Shown here: piece after piece, positions 7,024-14,694 of the stretch
Layout: every line of letters starts with the position of its first letter
How positions within the stretch are numbered: position 1 is the stretch's first letter
From: JANQUM01 sp047630355
Lineage (GTDB): Bacteria; Bacteroidota; Bacteroidia; Cytophagales; Spirosomataceae
Length of the DNA stretch: 14,694 nucleotides
NCBI GenBank assembly: GCA_047630355.1
Contig: JBLHXN010000081.1
Span: 1 to 14,694, forward strand
Direction: 5' to 3'
The notes under the pieces: model-generated
Told to the model about the DNA's origin: nothing
Seen by the model: only the letters and a program-made list of their open reading frames with translations
The model's database searches: none
Position numbers and translations under genes: made by a program

Positions 7024-9222
7024 ATGAAAAGACTGTTACCTGTTCTCCTTGTTTTCCTGACGGTGGTTTCTTTCGGTCAAAAGCAAAATGACAATTATAA
7101 CTACTTTATCAAGCGTGCCACTTCTGACATAAAAGTGGACGGAATTGTGGACGAAATCGCTTGGGAAAGCCCACAAGTAGGAGCTTCGTTTTCGCAGATA
7201 TTACCTATGGACACCAGTAGGGCAATTGCCCGTACGGAGTTCAAAATGTGTTACGATGATAAAAACATCTACCTGATGGTTATCAATTACAATATTACGC
7301 CCGGTAAGCCTTATATCACTGAATCAATGCGGCGTGACTTTTCGTTTTACGGAAACGATAATGACCTGATGGTGATGGATACTTTCAATGATCAGACAAA
7401 TGGCTTTTCGTTTGGCTCGTCGGTAGCCGGTGGACAATGGGACGGTCTTATTTCTCAAGGTTCACGATTGGATTTAAGTTGGGAAAATCGTTGGGAATCA
7501 GAAACGACTTACGACGATGAAAAGTGGGTTTGGGAAGCCGCCATTCCGTTCAAAACGATTCGATATAAAGAAGGAATTACAAAATGGGGGTTAAATTTTA
7601 GTCGCCTTGATCTCAGTATCTCTGAAAAATCTGCCTGGGCACCAGTGACTCGTCAATTCCCTTCCATTTCACTTGCCTATGCCGGAAACCTTATCTGGGA
7701 TGAGGCTCCTCCAAAACCAAAATCCAATATTTCAATAATTCCGTTTATAACGGGCGGAGTAGTAAAGAACCATCAGGCAGGAACGGCGGCAGACTACGAC
7801 GGTGCTGTTGGGGTGGATGCCAAAATCGGTTTAACATCTTCACTGAATTTAGATTTAACCGTAAATCCTGACTTCTCGCAAGTCGAAGTGGACGTTCAGC
7901 AAACTAACCTTGATCGTTTCGAGCTTTTCTTTCCCGAGCGGCGACAATTTTTTCTCGAAAATGGAGACCTTTTCAATAATTTTGGTTTCAGCTCAATTCG
8001 TCCGTTTTTCTCCAGAAGAATTGGCTTAGATGCTCCCATTCGTTTTGGGGCACGGGTAAGCGGAAAAGTAAATAAGAAATTGAGGATTGGCGTATTGAAT
8101 ACCCAAACGGGCAAAAATAGCAAAGGTGGTCTTGGTTCAAACTATTCCGTAGTATCGTTTCAGCGGCAAGTATTCGCCCGCTCAAACTTTGCCGCTATTT
8201 TTGTAAACCGACAAACCGTCGGCGAAGCCGCTCCCGATAATCTTTCAAACTTGGCGGATTATAACCGTAGCCTCGGGTTTGAATATAACTTGCTTTCAAA
8301 AGACCAACAGTGGAACGGGAAAGCTTTCTATTTAAAAACGTTTTCTCCGTTTACTGATGGCCTCGATAATAATACTTACGCCATGAATATTGAGCGGAGC
8401 GGACGTAAATTCAACGCCGAACTGCAATTAGAAAGAGTAGGGGAGGGGGTAGTCGGAAACGAAGTTGGTTTTATCCGTCGGCAAAATTACGTCTACGTAA
8501 ATCCCCAGATTGGTTATCTTTTTTTTCCGAAATCTGAAAAGATAGTGAGCCATGGGCCAGCGTTTTTTTCGAGTGCATATTTCGACAAGCAATTTTCCAA
8601 TATGTTTGAGAATACAAACTATCTTTCTTACGGAGTCAACTTCTTAGATCGTAGCGAATTAAAGCTCTGGACAGCCACAGACTTTATTCGCTTGAATCGT
8701 GACTTTGACCCGACAAACTTAGTTGGAGAACGCATTGCAGCGGGAACAGAACATAGCTGGCGGTCGTACGGAATAGAATATGAATCTACCAACCAAAAGC
8801 GATTTACCTACCAATTTGCTTTACGAAACGGTGGGTACTACGCAGACGGTAAGCGTTTTCAATCAAACATGTCAGTTGGGTATCGCTTTCAACCGTACGT
8901 TTCCATGCAGGTAAACGCTACCTATAATCACTTGCAGTTTGGCGAAGCGGAAGTTTTGCCTGAAGTTTTTCATAACAATAGTTATGATTTGTGGTTAGTC
9001 GGGCCACGTATAGACGTGACGTTCACGAATAAGCTGTTCCTGACAAATTTCCTTCAATACAATAATCAAACAAACAACGTTAATTTAAATACTCGCTTCC
9101 AATGGCGATATAGCCCGGCATCTGACCTATTTATTGTTTATACTGACAATTACTACGCAGATACGTTTAACGTCCGTAACCGAGCCATTGTGTTGAAATT
9201 TACGTACTGGTGGAATGTGTAG
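7024..9222 (+). CDS. DUF5916 outer-membrane protein with CBM9-like N-terminal domain
   Basis: A 732-residue exported protein. Residues 1-19 are a signal peptide (KRLLPVLLVFLTVVSFGQ). Residues about 35-220 are a carbohydrate-binding family 9-like beta sandwich, with KVDGIVDEIAW at its start. From about 230 on it is the DUF5916 region, with the signature NPDFSQVEVDVQQTNLDRFE and then ELFFPERRQFFLENGDLF (about 281-320). The rest is rich in alternating aromatic strands and ends FTYWWNV, a beta-barrel-type C-terminus with a terminal aromatic cluster, so an outer-membrane barrel is likely. The family is common in Bacteroidota and its function is not established. The gene is intact, ends in TAG, and converges on the Coq4-like pseudogene with a 5-base gap and no visible terminator. 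Confidence 0.9.
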   Translation: MKRLLPVLLVFLTVVSFGQKQNDNYNYFIKRATSDIKVDGIVDEIAWESPQVGASFSQILPMDTSRAIARTEFKMCYDDKNIYLMVINYNITPGKPYITESMRRDFSFYGNDNDLMVMDTFNDQTNGFSFGSSVAGGQWDGLISQGSRLDLSWENRWESETTYDDEKWVWEAAIPFKTIRYKEGITKWGLNFSRLDLSISEKSAWAPVTRQFPSISLAYAGNLIWDEAPPKPKSNISIIPFITGGVVKNHQAGTAADYDGAVGVDAKIGLTSSLNLDLTVNPDFSQVEVDVQQTNLDRFELFFPERRQFFLENGDLFNNFGFSSIRPFFSRRIGLDAPIRFGARVSGKVNKKLRIGVLNTQTGKNSKGGLGSNYSVVSFQRQVFARSNFAAIFVNRQTVGEAAPDNLSNLADYNRSLGFEYNLLSKDQQWNGKAFYLKTFSPFTDGLDNNTYAMNIERSGRKFNAELQLERVGEGVVGNEVGFIRRQNYVYVNPQIGYLFFPKSEKIVSHGPAFFSSAYFDKQFSNMFENTNYLSYGVNFLDRSELKLWTATDFIRLNRDFDPTNLVGERIAAGTEHSWRSYGIEYESTNQKRFTYQFALRNGGYYADGKRFQSNMSVGYRFQPYVSMQVNATYNHLQFGEAEVLPEVFHNNSYDLWLVGPRIDVTFTNKLFLTNFLQYNNQTNNVNLNTRFQWRYSPASDLFIVYTDNYYADTFNVRNRAIVLKFTYWWNV

Positions 9223-9227
9223 CAATT

Positions 9228-9857
9228 CTAACGGGTTGTATCACGCTTCTTCGCTTTAAATACGATGTCTAATTGGCGAAAATATTGCTGAGCCTTTGAT
9301 AGCTTGATATTATTTCTAAAGTCAGGCAAGTCAAACCGCATACAATCTTTGAGTTTGTAAATATCTAGTTGACTTACAAGTCTGCTCGCTCGGAGGTGAT
9401 AGATAGCATCGAGCCACATTTCTGGTGTCCAGATGATGAAGAACAGCGTCATAAAAGAGTTGAAAAAATTGAATGGTGAATTTCCCCACATAAAACACTG
9501 CATTCTTATTTCATCAAGAACGGTCATTTGGTAACCTAATATGGCGTGTTTCAAATCATGCTCTTTATACTACGGCACTAACATAATATTATTTTTGACC
9601 ATCATGGAGTGCAGTGTTTTGCCAATTGTATTTGCCGGAAGTTTGCCCATTTTCGAAAACAGAATTTCACAATAGTGCTTGTCGCCAAAAAAGCTTAAAG
9701 TCCCGATTGCTAATTCGAGCTGTAACGGAAAGATGTACTCGTACCTGACTTTTCGGGTTGTTTTCAGTAGAGTACTTATATAGCGATAGTCAGTTAACGA
9801 AGGTGTATTCCTTAAAGTAAGTATAAATTTAATCAGACTCAAATTAAATCCTGTTAA
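9228..9857 (-). pseudogene. Coq4-family protein gene, amber-interrupted, IS at its 5' end
   Basis: The minus-strand frame from 9857 to 9228 is one continuous coding sequence except for TAG at 9572-9570. The first part (about 96 native residues: LTGFNLSLIKFILTLRN ... LHSMMVKNNIMLVP) is followed after the amber codon by YKEHD and a 109-residue tail. Immediately behind the stop lies HDLKHAILGYQMTVLDE, which fits the HDxxH-x11-E metal-ligand motif of Coq4 proteins, so the fold's key residues are preserved. Coq4 acts in ubiquinone synthesis in eukaryotes and proteobacteria; Bacteroidota normally use menaquinone, so the role here is unclear. An ISAs1 element inserted at the very 5' end separates the gene from its upstream region; across it the native frame runs only 5 codons further before two TAA codons, so the original start was probably a TTG (CCC TTG TTA) or is lost. 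Expected length is about 210 residues. Confidence 0.75.
9848..9857. repeat. Target-site duplication, left copy (ATCCTGTTAA)
   Basis: Ten bases identical to 11098-11107 directly outside the left terminal inverted repeat of the ISAs1 element. Confidence 0.9.
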
Positions 9858-11097
9858 CAGGGCTTGTTCATAAAAAAGAAGAGATTCCAAAAAGTGTTTA
9901 ATTTTGTAGTGGGAACAAACAAAATCAACCTTAATGAAATCTCTTAAAAAAACGAAATTAGACTGTATTTTGATGCAATCCAATCAAAGCTCCCCGATAT
10001 TCGGGATGACCGTGGGAAACGGCACGAACTGGCTTTTGTCGTGGTTTGCTTTTTGGTGGCAATCTTACGGAGCGACAAAGCGTTGAACATGTCGGTCATC
10101 CACCGTTCAATGTTGGAGGATTTTGGTCGTCTGGCCCGTACTTTGGGGATAGGTGTAGGACGCTGCATTTCTTATAGCCAGTTGAAGCGGGTGATAAGAA
10201 CCATTGACCATGAGTCGTTTAACTCCATAAACAACGATTATTTCGGGAAGCATGTTTCCCAAGAAAGTAATAAGTGGAAGACTGTTGACGGTAAGGAATT
10301 ACGGGGAAGCATTGATGGTGTAAAGGGGCAGAAAAGAGGTCAAAATATAGTGAACATGATCTCCCACCAAGACTCGCAGGGTAGTATAATCGGCGGGTAT
10401 GACGGCTCAAAAGCGTCTGAAAAAGTAGTGGTCACAGACTATTTCAAGGCTTTAGGAGTTAGTGATTGTTCCAGTTTTACGTTCGATGCCCTCCATACAT
10501 CGGAACAAAACCTGAGCTTGATCTCTCAAAAAGGAGGATACTTTTTGGCTCAGGTAAAGAAAAATCAGCGGATACTTCTGGAAGATTGCCAGAATGTAGT
10601 TTTTTATCAGCAAGCTGTTTGTGAGAAAACAGAAGTGTAGAAAGGACACGGCAGGGTAGATGAACGCAAGTACAAAGCTTACCAAATAGAACTTGAGGAC
10701 TTACAACCTCGTTGGAAACAAACAACCATTTCCACTTTGATAACTGTAGAACGAAAAAGGTTTAGCATAAAAACGGGGAGGCGGAGTATTCAAACTGCTT
10801 ACTGGATCAGTAACCAAACTGCTGATAACAAAGGGTTTACTGAATTAACAGAAGCGATAAGGAAACATTGGAGCATCGAAGTCCACCACTATTGCCGAGA
10901 TGTACAATGGGGCGAGGACAGGATGATAATGAGGGATAAAGCTGAGGCTAATGCCGTTGCCAGTTTTATTACCGTGGCAACAAACCTGTTTCAAAAACAA
11001 GACTCGAACACCTCAGAATTAAGAGAAAAAATAACGAAAAACTGGAAAATGATCCACACCATTTTCAAACCAAAATGATTTCTATGAACAAGCCCTG
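9858..11097 (+). mobile_element. Complete ISAs1-family insertion sequence (1240 bp)
   Basis: Both ends are defined. The left end CAGGGCTTGTTCATA (9858-9872) is an exact inverted copy of the right end TATGAACAAGCCCTG (11083-11097). The flanking 10-mer ATCCTGTTAA is present on both sides (9848-9857 and 11098-11107) as a target duplication. Length, CAGGG-type ends and 8-10 bp duplication all suit the ISAs1 family, as does the transposase inside. The perfect duplication shows insertion in place with no later rearrangement. The element lies antisense to the Coq4-like gene and contains a defective transposase gene. Confidence 0.93.
9934..11078 (+). pseudogene. ISAs1-family transposase gene with amber codon and frame break
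   Basis: The gene encodes a DDE transposase of about 380 residues. From ATG 9934 the frame reads MKSLKK, then needs a -1 shift in a run of seven A (9946-9952) to continue as NEIRLYFDAIQSKLPDIRDD and on to the end. Without it the only start in the long frame is GTG 10041, inside the N-terminal domain. The catalytic set is present: TVDGKELRGS (first Asp), FTFDALHTSEQ (second Asp), HWSIEVHHYCRDVQWGED (Glu). The C-terminal part is cut off by TAG at 10638-10640, in the motif EV, stop, KGHGRVDERKY, where relatives read KGHGR without a break; a GAG-to-TAG change would explain it. Because the catalytic Glu lies after the amber codon, the product made without readthrough should be inactive. Confidence 0.88.
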
Positions 11098-11107
11098 ATC
11101 CTGTTAA
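11098..11107. repeat. Target-site duplication, right copy (ATCCTGTTAA)
   Basis: Ten bases identical to 9848-9857 directly outside the right terminal inverted repeat of the ISAs1 element. Confidence 0.9.
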
Positions 11108-11142
11108 CAAGGGTAAGGGTTGTTATTAAAATAGCTCAATGA

Positions 11143-11586
11143 AATTTTCGTCAGTTAGCGGGCTTTGTTCGTCTGGTTCAAAAGAAAAAAATAAAGGTGT
11201 ATGGTCTCGTAATTATGCCGAACCACATTCATTTGATTTGGGAAATGCTCGAACCGAACGGCAAGGAAATGCCAAATGCAAGTTTTATGAAATTTACAGG
11301 ACATCAATTTTTGGTAGAGCTACGAAAGAATCACCCGCATTTGTTACCTTTTTTCAATGTTGAAACAACTTCCCGGAAACACCATTTTTGGCAAAGAAAC
11401 AGCCTGCCTTTTTTGCTTATAAACGAGGAAGCTCTGGTTCAAAAGCTTGTTTATATTCACAATAATCCGTTGCAGGAGAAATGGCAACTCGTTGATAGAG
11501 CCGAAGATTACGTGTACTCATCGGCACGGTTTTATCAAACAGGAAACGATGAATTTGAATTTTTAACACATTGGAAAGATAGATGA
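11143..11586 (+). pseudogene. RAYT-like (IS200/REP-associated) tyrosine transposase, N-terminally truncated
   Basis: The frame is open from 11143, just after TGA 11140-11142, and has GTG at 11197 as its first usable start (129 residues). It carries the HUH motif in VIMPNHIHLIW and the family stretches MPNASFMKFTGHQF, HFWQRNSLPF, KLVYIHNNPLQEKW (with the probable catalytic Tyr) and EDYVYSSARFY. Codons upstream of GTG (GFVRLVQKKKIKVYG) still match the family, so translation from 11197 would drop part of the first helix. About 40 N-terminal residues normally present are missing; the region left of 11143 does not resemble them. It is therefore probably a remnant, although all HUH and Tyr residues are kept and a short active form cannot be excluded. 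REP-like hairpins start 12 bases after its TGA. Confidence 0.75.
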
Positions 11587-11597
11587 CCATTGCATTC

Positions 11598-11749
11598 GTC
11601 CGTGAGGACACGGACAACGGCATACTTATTCGTCGTTACGATTGTCCGTCAGGACACGGATAATGGTATCGTCGCTGTTATCGCCTGTGACTACGCGTAC
11701 AATGGCGGGCAGAAAACAAAATGCCGTTGCCTGTGTCCTCACAGGCGAC
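11598..11749. repeat. Array of four REP-like hairpins next to the RAYT gene
   Basis: Each unit has a 7-base arm, a 4-base loop, a 7-base arm and an 8-base tail. Unit A (plus, 11598-11623): GTCCGTG, AGGA, CACGGAC, tail AACGGCAT. Unit B (plus, 11644-11669): GTCCGTC, AGGA, CACGGAT, tail AATGGTAT. Unit D (plus, 11683-11708) is decayed: GCCTGTG, ACTA, CGCGTAC, tail AATGGCGG. Unit C is inverted (minus, 11746-11721): GCCTGTG, AGGA, CACAGGC, tail AACGGCAT. Between A and C the stem differs at two positions and both changes are compensated (T:A to C:G and C:G to T:A), so the hairpin itself is under selection or copied as a structure. Direct and inverted copies together resemble a BIME. Unit C lies 12 bases from the stop of the minus-strand MutS-like gene and may act as its terminator. 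Confidence 0.8.
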
Positions 11750-11761
11750 AACTTTCAGTAT

Positions 11762-13459
11762 CTAGTCAATCGGCAGACCTACTTGCTTGAGCAATTGTGA
11801 GGCGTTAAAACTCGTACAAACCCCCGCTTTTATTTTGTAATCGAATTCTAAATCATTGTTGACGTTTTTAAACTCGAAGAAGAAATTTTTAATGATTTCA
11901 GGAAATTCCGCAGCAACTTCGGTGGCTCGTAAATCGTGCGTAGCAACAAGCGAATACGTGTCAGATTTCGCAATTTTACGGAGTAAGGCAATGGCTCCTT
12001 TCAGTTTATCTTCGGAGTTTGTACCCCGTAACATTTCGTCGATGAGGAAGAGGTGATTTTTGTTTTCGTCAATACCGTTCACAATCATCTTTACCCGATT
12101 GATTTCGGCTTTGAATGTCGAAACGTTGAGGTTTAAATCATCCTTGATACGCATATAGGTTATCATTTCAATATTCTTACTCAAACGCAGGCTTTCGGCA
12201 CAAACCGGAGCACCCATATAGGCGAGTAAAATATTTGTCCCGACCGAACGTAGGAACGTACTTTTTCCCGACATATTTGAACCCGTAATCAGGCTGATTC
12301 GGTTTTGGTTTTGAATGTCAAAATCATTTCTGACGTTGGAGTCCCCCAATAGCGGATGCCCAACCTGCTTGCCCCGCAGTTCAAAAGGCTGTTCTTCGCT
12401 TAATTCGGGGAACACCCAGTCGGGATGATTTACGGCACAAGTTGCAAAACTTGCCAGTACTTCAAACTCACCAATTACGGTTAGAGTTTCTTTGAAAAAG
12501 CCGGGATTTTGCTCGTTCCACCGTTTTAGCTTTATAAGTTGAATAACGTCAAACGGCGAGTAAATGTAGTAGAATAACGCTGCCATTTGATTTCGACGGA
12601 TTTCCAGTTTTTTTACTAAATAACTGAAAGCTCTTACGGGATTCTGAGCGTCGGTAGACTGCGGAATCTGCGATTTTAATTTGCTGTTTTTTGCCATTTT
12701 CCAGTCTTCTGTTAAAATAACTTCGACGGCTCGTTCGATGGGTTGTAATGTCCGGTAAACGCCTTCGACTTTGACAAAATACGCTTCGCTCAGTTTGCGG
12801 TAACTTCCCACAATTCCCAAATTCACTAAGTAAATAATAAATCCGGCAACGCCCGTAATTGTCCAGCTAACTAAGAAACCAACAGTGAGGAGTCCAACCC
12901 ACAAAAACGGTAATAACTTACCATAAAAAGAAAGCAGTTTTTCGTTTTTGATTTCATCTTCAAATGTAAAATCGTAAACTGCTTGCGTCTTGGATTTGTC
13001 AGACTTGATGAGCGGGAAAAGTACGCTCAAAAATCCCTCGTGCCACTGTTTATTTTCCGCAATCTCTTTAGCAGCATTTTGAAAATGTTCGGTTGGTTCG
13101 TTTGTTTTCAATAGAAAAGAATCCCGCAACTTGTTAATTCCGAGCGAAGTCGCCGCACGACTCAGTAAACTAAATAACGAAAAATCCCCGAATACGTCTA
13201 AGTCTTCAGAGTATGGGTGTACGTTTTCGATGAATTCTTCTCCGTTATAATAAGCACTTGGCTTTCTCTGAATTACATGTAATTCGTTTTCAAAAAACCC
13301 CTTTTTATAAATGAGCTGCTGCGTTTTTGTTTTAATTTCGTCGTGGATTCTGACTAAAAAATAAAAGCCCACAAAAATACCGACGGTCAGTATCAGCCAC
13401 AGCGGACTAAATGCCGAACCAAGGTAAATACTGCCAAAAAATAGCACGATACCAAGCAA
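11762..13459 (-). CDS. MutS-family (MutS C-terminal domain) membrane-associated ATPase
   Basis: The 565 residues from TTG 13459 hold an N-terminal hydrophobic pair (1-36), a second hydrophobic pair near 180-220 (GKLLPFLWVGLLTVGFLV ...), and a MutS-type core and ATPase domain. Walker A is GSNMSGKST (about 393-401), Walker B is HLFLIDEMLRGTNSEDK (about 469-485), and the switch is VATHDLRATEVA (about 505-516). The mismatch-recognition domain of MutS1 is absent, so this is not the mismatch sensor; such proteins are frequent in Bacteroidota and their role is not established. The same frame stays open upstream to 13561 and encodes EKYYSEKIREVENAVKTSAA, a helix that looks like the native N-terminus, but contains no ATG, GTG or TTG there. 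The true start may be a rare or lost codon at about 13549 (ATC). The stop is TAG. Confidence 0.85.
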   Translation of the reverse strand: MLGIVLFFGSIYLGSAFSPLWLILTVGIFVGFYFLVRIHDEIKTKTQQLIYKKGFFENELHVIQRKPSAYYNGEEFIENVHPYSEDLDVFGDFSLFSLLSRAATSLGINKLRDSFLLKTNEPTEHFQNAAKEIAENKQWHEGFLSVLFPLIKSDKSKTQAVYDFTFEDEIKNEKLLSFYGKLLPFLWVGLLTVGFLVSWTITGVAGFIIYLVNLGIVGSYRKLSEAYFVKVEGVYRTLQPIERAVEVILTEDWKMAKNSKLKSQIPQSTDAQNPVRAFSYLVKKLEIRRNQMAALFYYIYSPFDVIQLIKLKRWNEQNPGFFKETLTVIGEFEVLASFATCAVNHPDWVFPELSEEQPFELRGKQVGHPLLGDSNVRNDFDIQNQNRISLITGSNMSGKSTFLRSVGTNILLAYMGAPVCAESLRLSKNIEMITYMRIKDDLNLNVSTFKAEINRVKMIVNGIDENKNHLFLIDEMLRGTNSEDKLKGAIALLRKIAKSDTYSLVATHDLRATEVAAEFPEIIKNFFFEFKNVNNDLEFDYKIKAGVCTSFNASQLLKQVGLPID

Positions 13460-13645
13460 ACGGTAATTGCTGTATTTGTTCTCTAACGCAGCGGAAGTTT
13501 TGACGGCATTTTCTACTTCCCGGATTTTTTCTGAATAGTACTTTTCGATGGTGATAGTGTTTTAGGTTTCAATTCAACAACTATGGTTGGAATTAGGTTT
13601 GGCTTATTTCGGCAATAAATTAGCGGATGTAATAAACTGTTACAA

Positions 13646-14694
13646 TTATTCAACCGCCAAAACTTTAAACACAATCCGCTGATAATCGTCTTTCTCATAA
13701 AGCACACCGACTCGTTTTTTTGAAAGTACCACGAGGTCAGAGTAAGCCGCCGAACCCAAATCAATCGTTTGAGACTTTGCCCACGTTTCGCCGCCGTCGT
13801 AACTCGATTTGAGTTCGAGGTTTTTACGTTCTCTTTCGTGGTTTAAATGGCTAAGTAGAACAATGTCGCCTTTACGCTTACGGATAATATTCAGACTGCC
13901 TTCACAAACGGGATCGGTGAGTTGTTCGTCAATTCCCTGCTCGTACCACGTTTCGCCGTTGTCTTTACTTCGGGCGTAATAGCGTTTACCCGTTTTTTCG
14001 GTTTGGTCACGAGCGTTGAAAAGTACTTCTCCGTTGGAAAGTTGAGCGGCGGTCGCCTCGTTGCTTCCTTGCAAATCAAGCGATTCTGAAATCTGAAATG
14101 TTTCGCCATGATCATCGGAATAGAAAGCGTTGGCGTGGTAGTTTATTTTGCCTTTTTGCACATCGCCTTGGCTGTAATTTATTGGAACAAAAAGCCGACC
14201 ATTTTTGAGTTGGATGGCGTGACCGGGCGTATTGGCAAAATGCCGCCAATCCTCTTTGAAATTATAGGCAGGGTTTACATTTGGTTCGTTTGGTCGGTGA
14301 ACTTGGGTGGTGATATTTGTGGGAGACGACCACGTTTCGCCGAAGTCAATAGAGGTAATAAAAAGTACTTCTCGAACGCCTTTTCCGTTTACTACGTCGT
14401 GCTCAGAAGCTGTTCCGGTATTGTAAAACAGAAATAAACGCCCATTTGGAAAACGTGGGTCTTGTAAATCCAAAACGGGAGCGGGATTTCCGGCTTGTAG
14501 ATTTCCGTAATCAACAACGGATTTCATTTCTGACCATATTTTGCCGTCGTCAGTGCTTTTTTTGTAAATAATATCCACATCTCCGAAATCTGAACAAGAG
14601 CTTCTGCGACCTTCCGCGAAGGCAATTAATAATCCCCTTTTTACTTCAATAATTGCGGGAATGCGGTAGCACTCGTAACCGTTTACTCCAGACC
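13646..14694 (-). CDS. Exo-alpha-sialidase, GH33-like (5' end outside window)
   Basis: The frame is open to the window edge, so the GTG at 14578 is internal. The visible 348 residues hold the sialidase hallmarks: YRIP with the first catalytic Arg close to the edge, LLIAFAEGRRSSCSDFGDVD with the catalytic Asp region, five Asp boxes (STDDGKIW, SIDFGETW, SDDHGETF, SKDNGETW, SYDGGETW), SNEATAAQL with the Glu of the Glu/Tyr pair, NARDQ and HERERKNLEL supplying further Args, and AAYSDLVVL with the Tyr. It would cleave terminal sialic acid from glycans; the signal peptide, if any, is outside the window. The C-terminus ends just after the last blade, with no extra domain. It lies about 97 bases upstream of the MutS-like reading frame on the same strand; co-transcription is possible but no functional link is evident. 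Confidence 0.88.
   Translation of the reverse strand, partial: SGVNGYECYRIPAIIEVKRGLLIAFAEGRRSSCSDFGDVDIIYKKSTDDGKIWSEMKSVVDYGNLQAGNPAPVLDLQDPRFPNGRLFLFYNTGTASEHDVVNGKGVREVLFITSIDFGETWSSPTNITTQVHRPNEPNVNPAYNFKEDWRHFANTPGHAIQLKNGRLFVPINYSQGDVQKGKINYHANAFYSDDHGETFQISESLDLQGSNEATAAQLSNGEVLFNARDQTEKTGKRYYARSKDNGETWYEQGIDEQLTDPVCEGSLNIIRKRKGDIVLLSHLNHERERKNLELKSSYDGGETWAKSQTIDLGSAAYSDLVVLSKKRVGVLYEKDDYQRIVFKVLAVE

Noticed and set aside
5296..11078. Reassignment or systematic readthrough of TAG/TGA
   Set aside because: Well-supported genes in the same window end in TAG (DUF5916 at 9222, MutS-like at 11762) and TGA (padR at 4620) at the expected C-termini, so these codons act as normal stops.
11139..11363. 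Plus-strand ORF from ATG 11139 overlapping the RAYT frame
   Set aside because: It is another frame of the same DNA and lacks the HUH motif, which is in the frame of GTG 11197.
11598..11749. CRISPR array
   Set aside because: The repeats are hairpins in both orientations with unequal spacing (46 and 39 bases) and no spacer-like unique segments of constant length; a cas gene is absent.
13513..13764. Minus-strand ORF between sialidase and the MutS-like gene
   Set aside because: It overlaps the 3' end of the sialidase in another frame and the likely N-terminal coding region of the MutS-like gene; no protein family is recognisable.

Overview
The window looks like a chromosomal segment of a member of the Bacteroidota, most likely order Cytophagales. 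The grounds are the gene families (a PspC/GIN-domain protein with a PadR regulator, a DUF5916 outer-membrane protein, a MutS-like membrane ATPase), the moderate GC content, the lack of Shine-Dalgarno sequences, and promoter candidates of the Bacteroidota type (TTTG and TAnnTTTG about 20 bases apart). Species cannot be named from the sequence alone.

Layout, left to right. Positions 1-440 hold the 3' end of an IS5-like transposase gene. Positions about 445-2059 are a decayed plus-strand gene for a secreted or surface protein, split over several frames and interrupted by a 51-base perfect palindrome. A bidirectional terminator at 2094-2126 separates it from a minus-strand padR-pspC pair (4958 to 2155). 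Then come a GyrI-like effector-binding gene broken by two in-frame stops (5296-5778), an intact AI-2E/PerM-family permease (5858-6907) and an intact DUF5916 outer-membrane protein (7024-9222). A minus-strand Coq4-family gene (9228-9857) is broken by one amber codon and has a complete ISAs1-family insertion sequence (9858-11097) at its 5' end. That IS has 15-bp terminal inverted repeats and a 10-bp target duplication, but its transposase carries an amber codon and a frame break. It is followed by an N-terminally truncated RAYT-type tyrosine transposase (11143-11586) with four REP-like hairpins directly behind it (11598-11749). The window closes with a MutS-like membrane ATPase (11762 to 13459 or further upstream) and the 3' part of a sialidase gene (13646-14694), both on the minus strand.

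Intact genes deal with the envelope and outer surface: stress-type membrane regulation (PadR/PspC), permease, outer-membrane barrel, sialidase. Between them is an accessory zone rich in mobile DNA and recent gene decay. Several broken genes are open except for single in-frame stop codons, so they probably died recently by base substitution. Genuine genes here end in TAA, TGA and TAG, so stop-codon reassignment is not a good explanation.

The most system-like observation is the RAYT remnant with its REP array: the four units share stem, loop and tail spacing, and two of them show two compensatory base-pair changes in the stem. No tRNA, rRNA or CRISPR array was seen.
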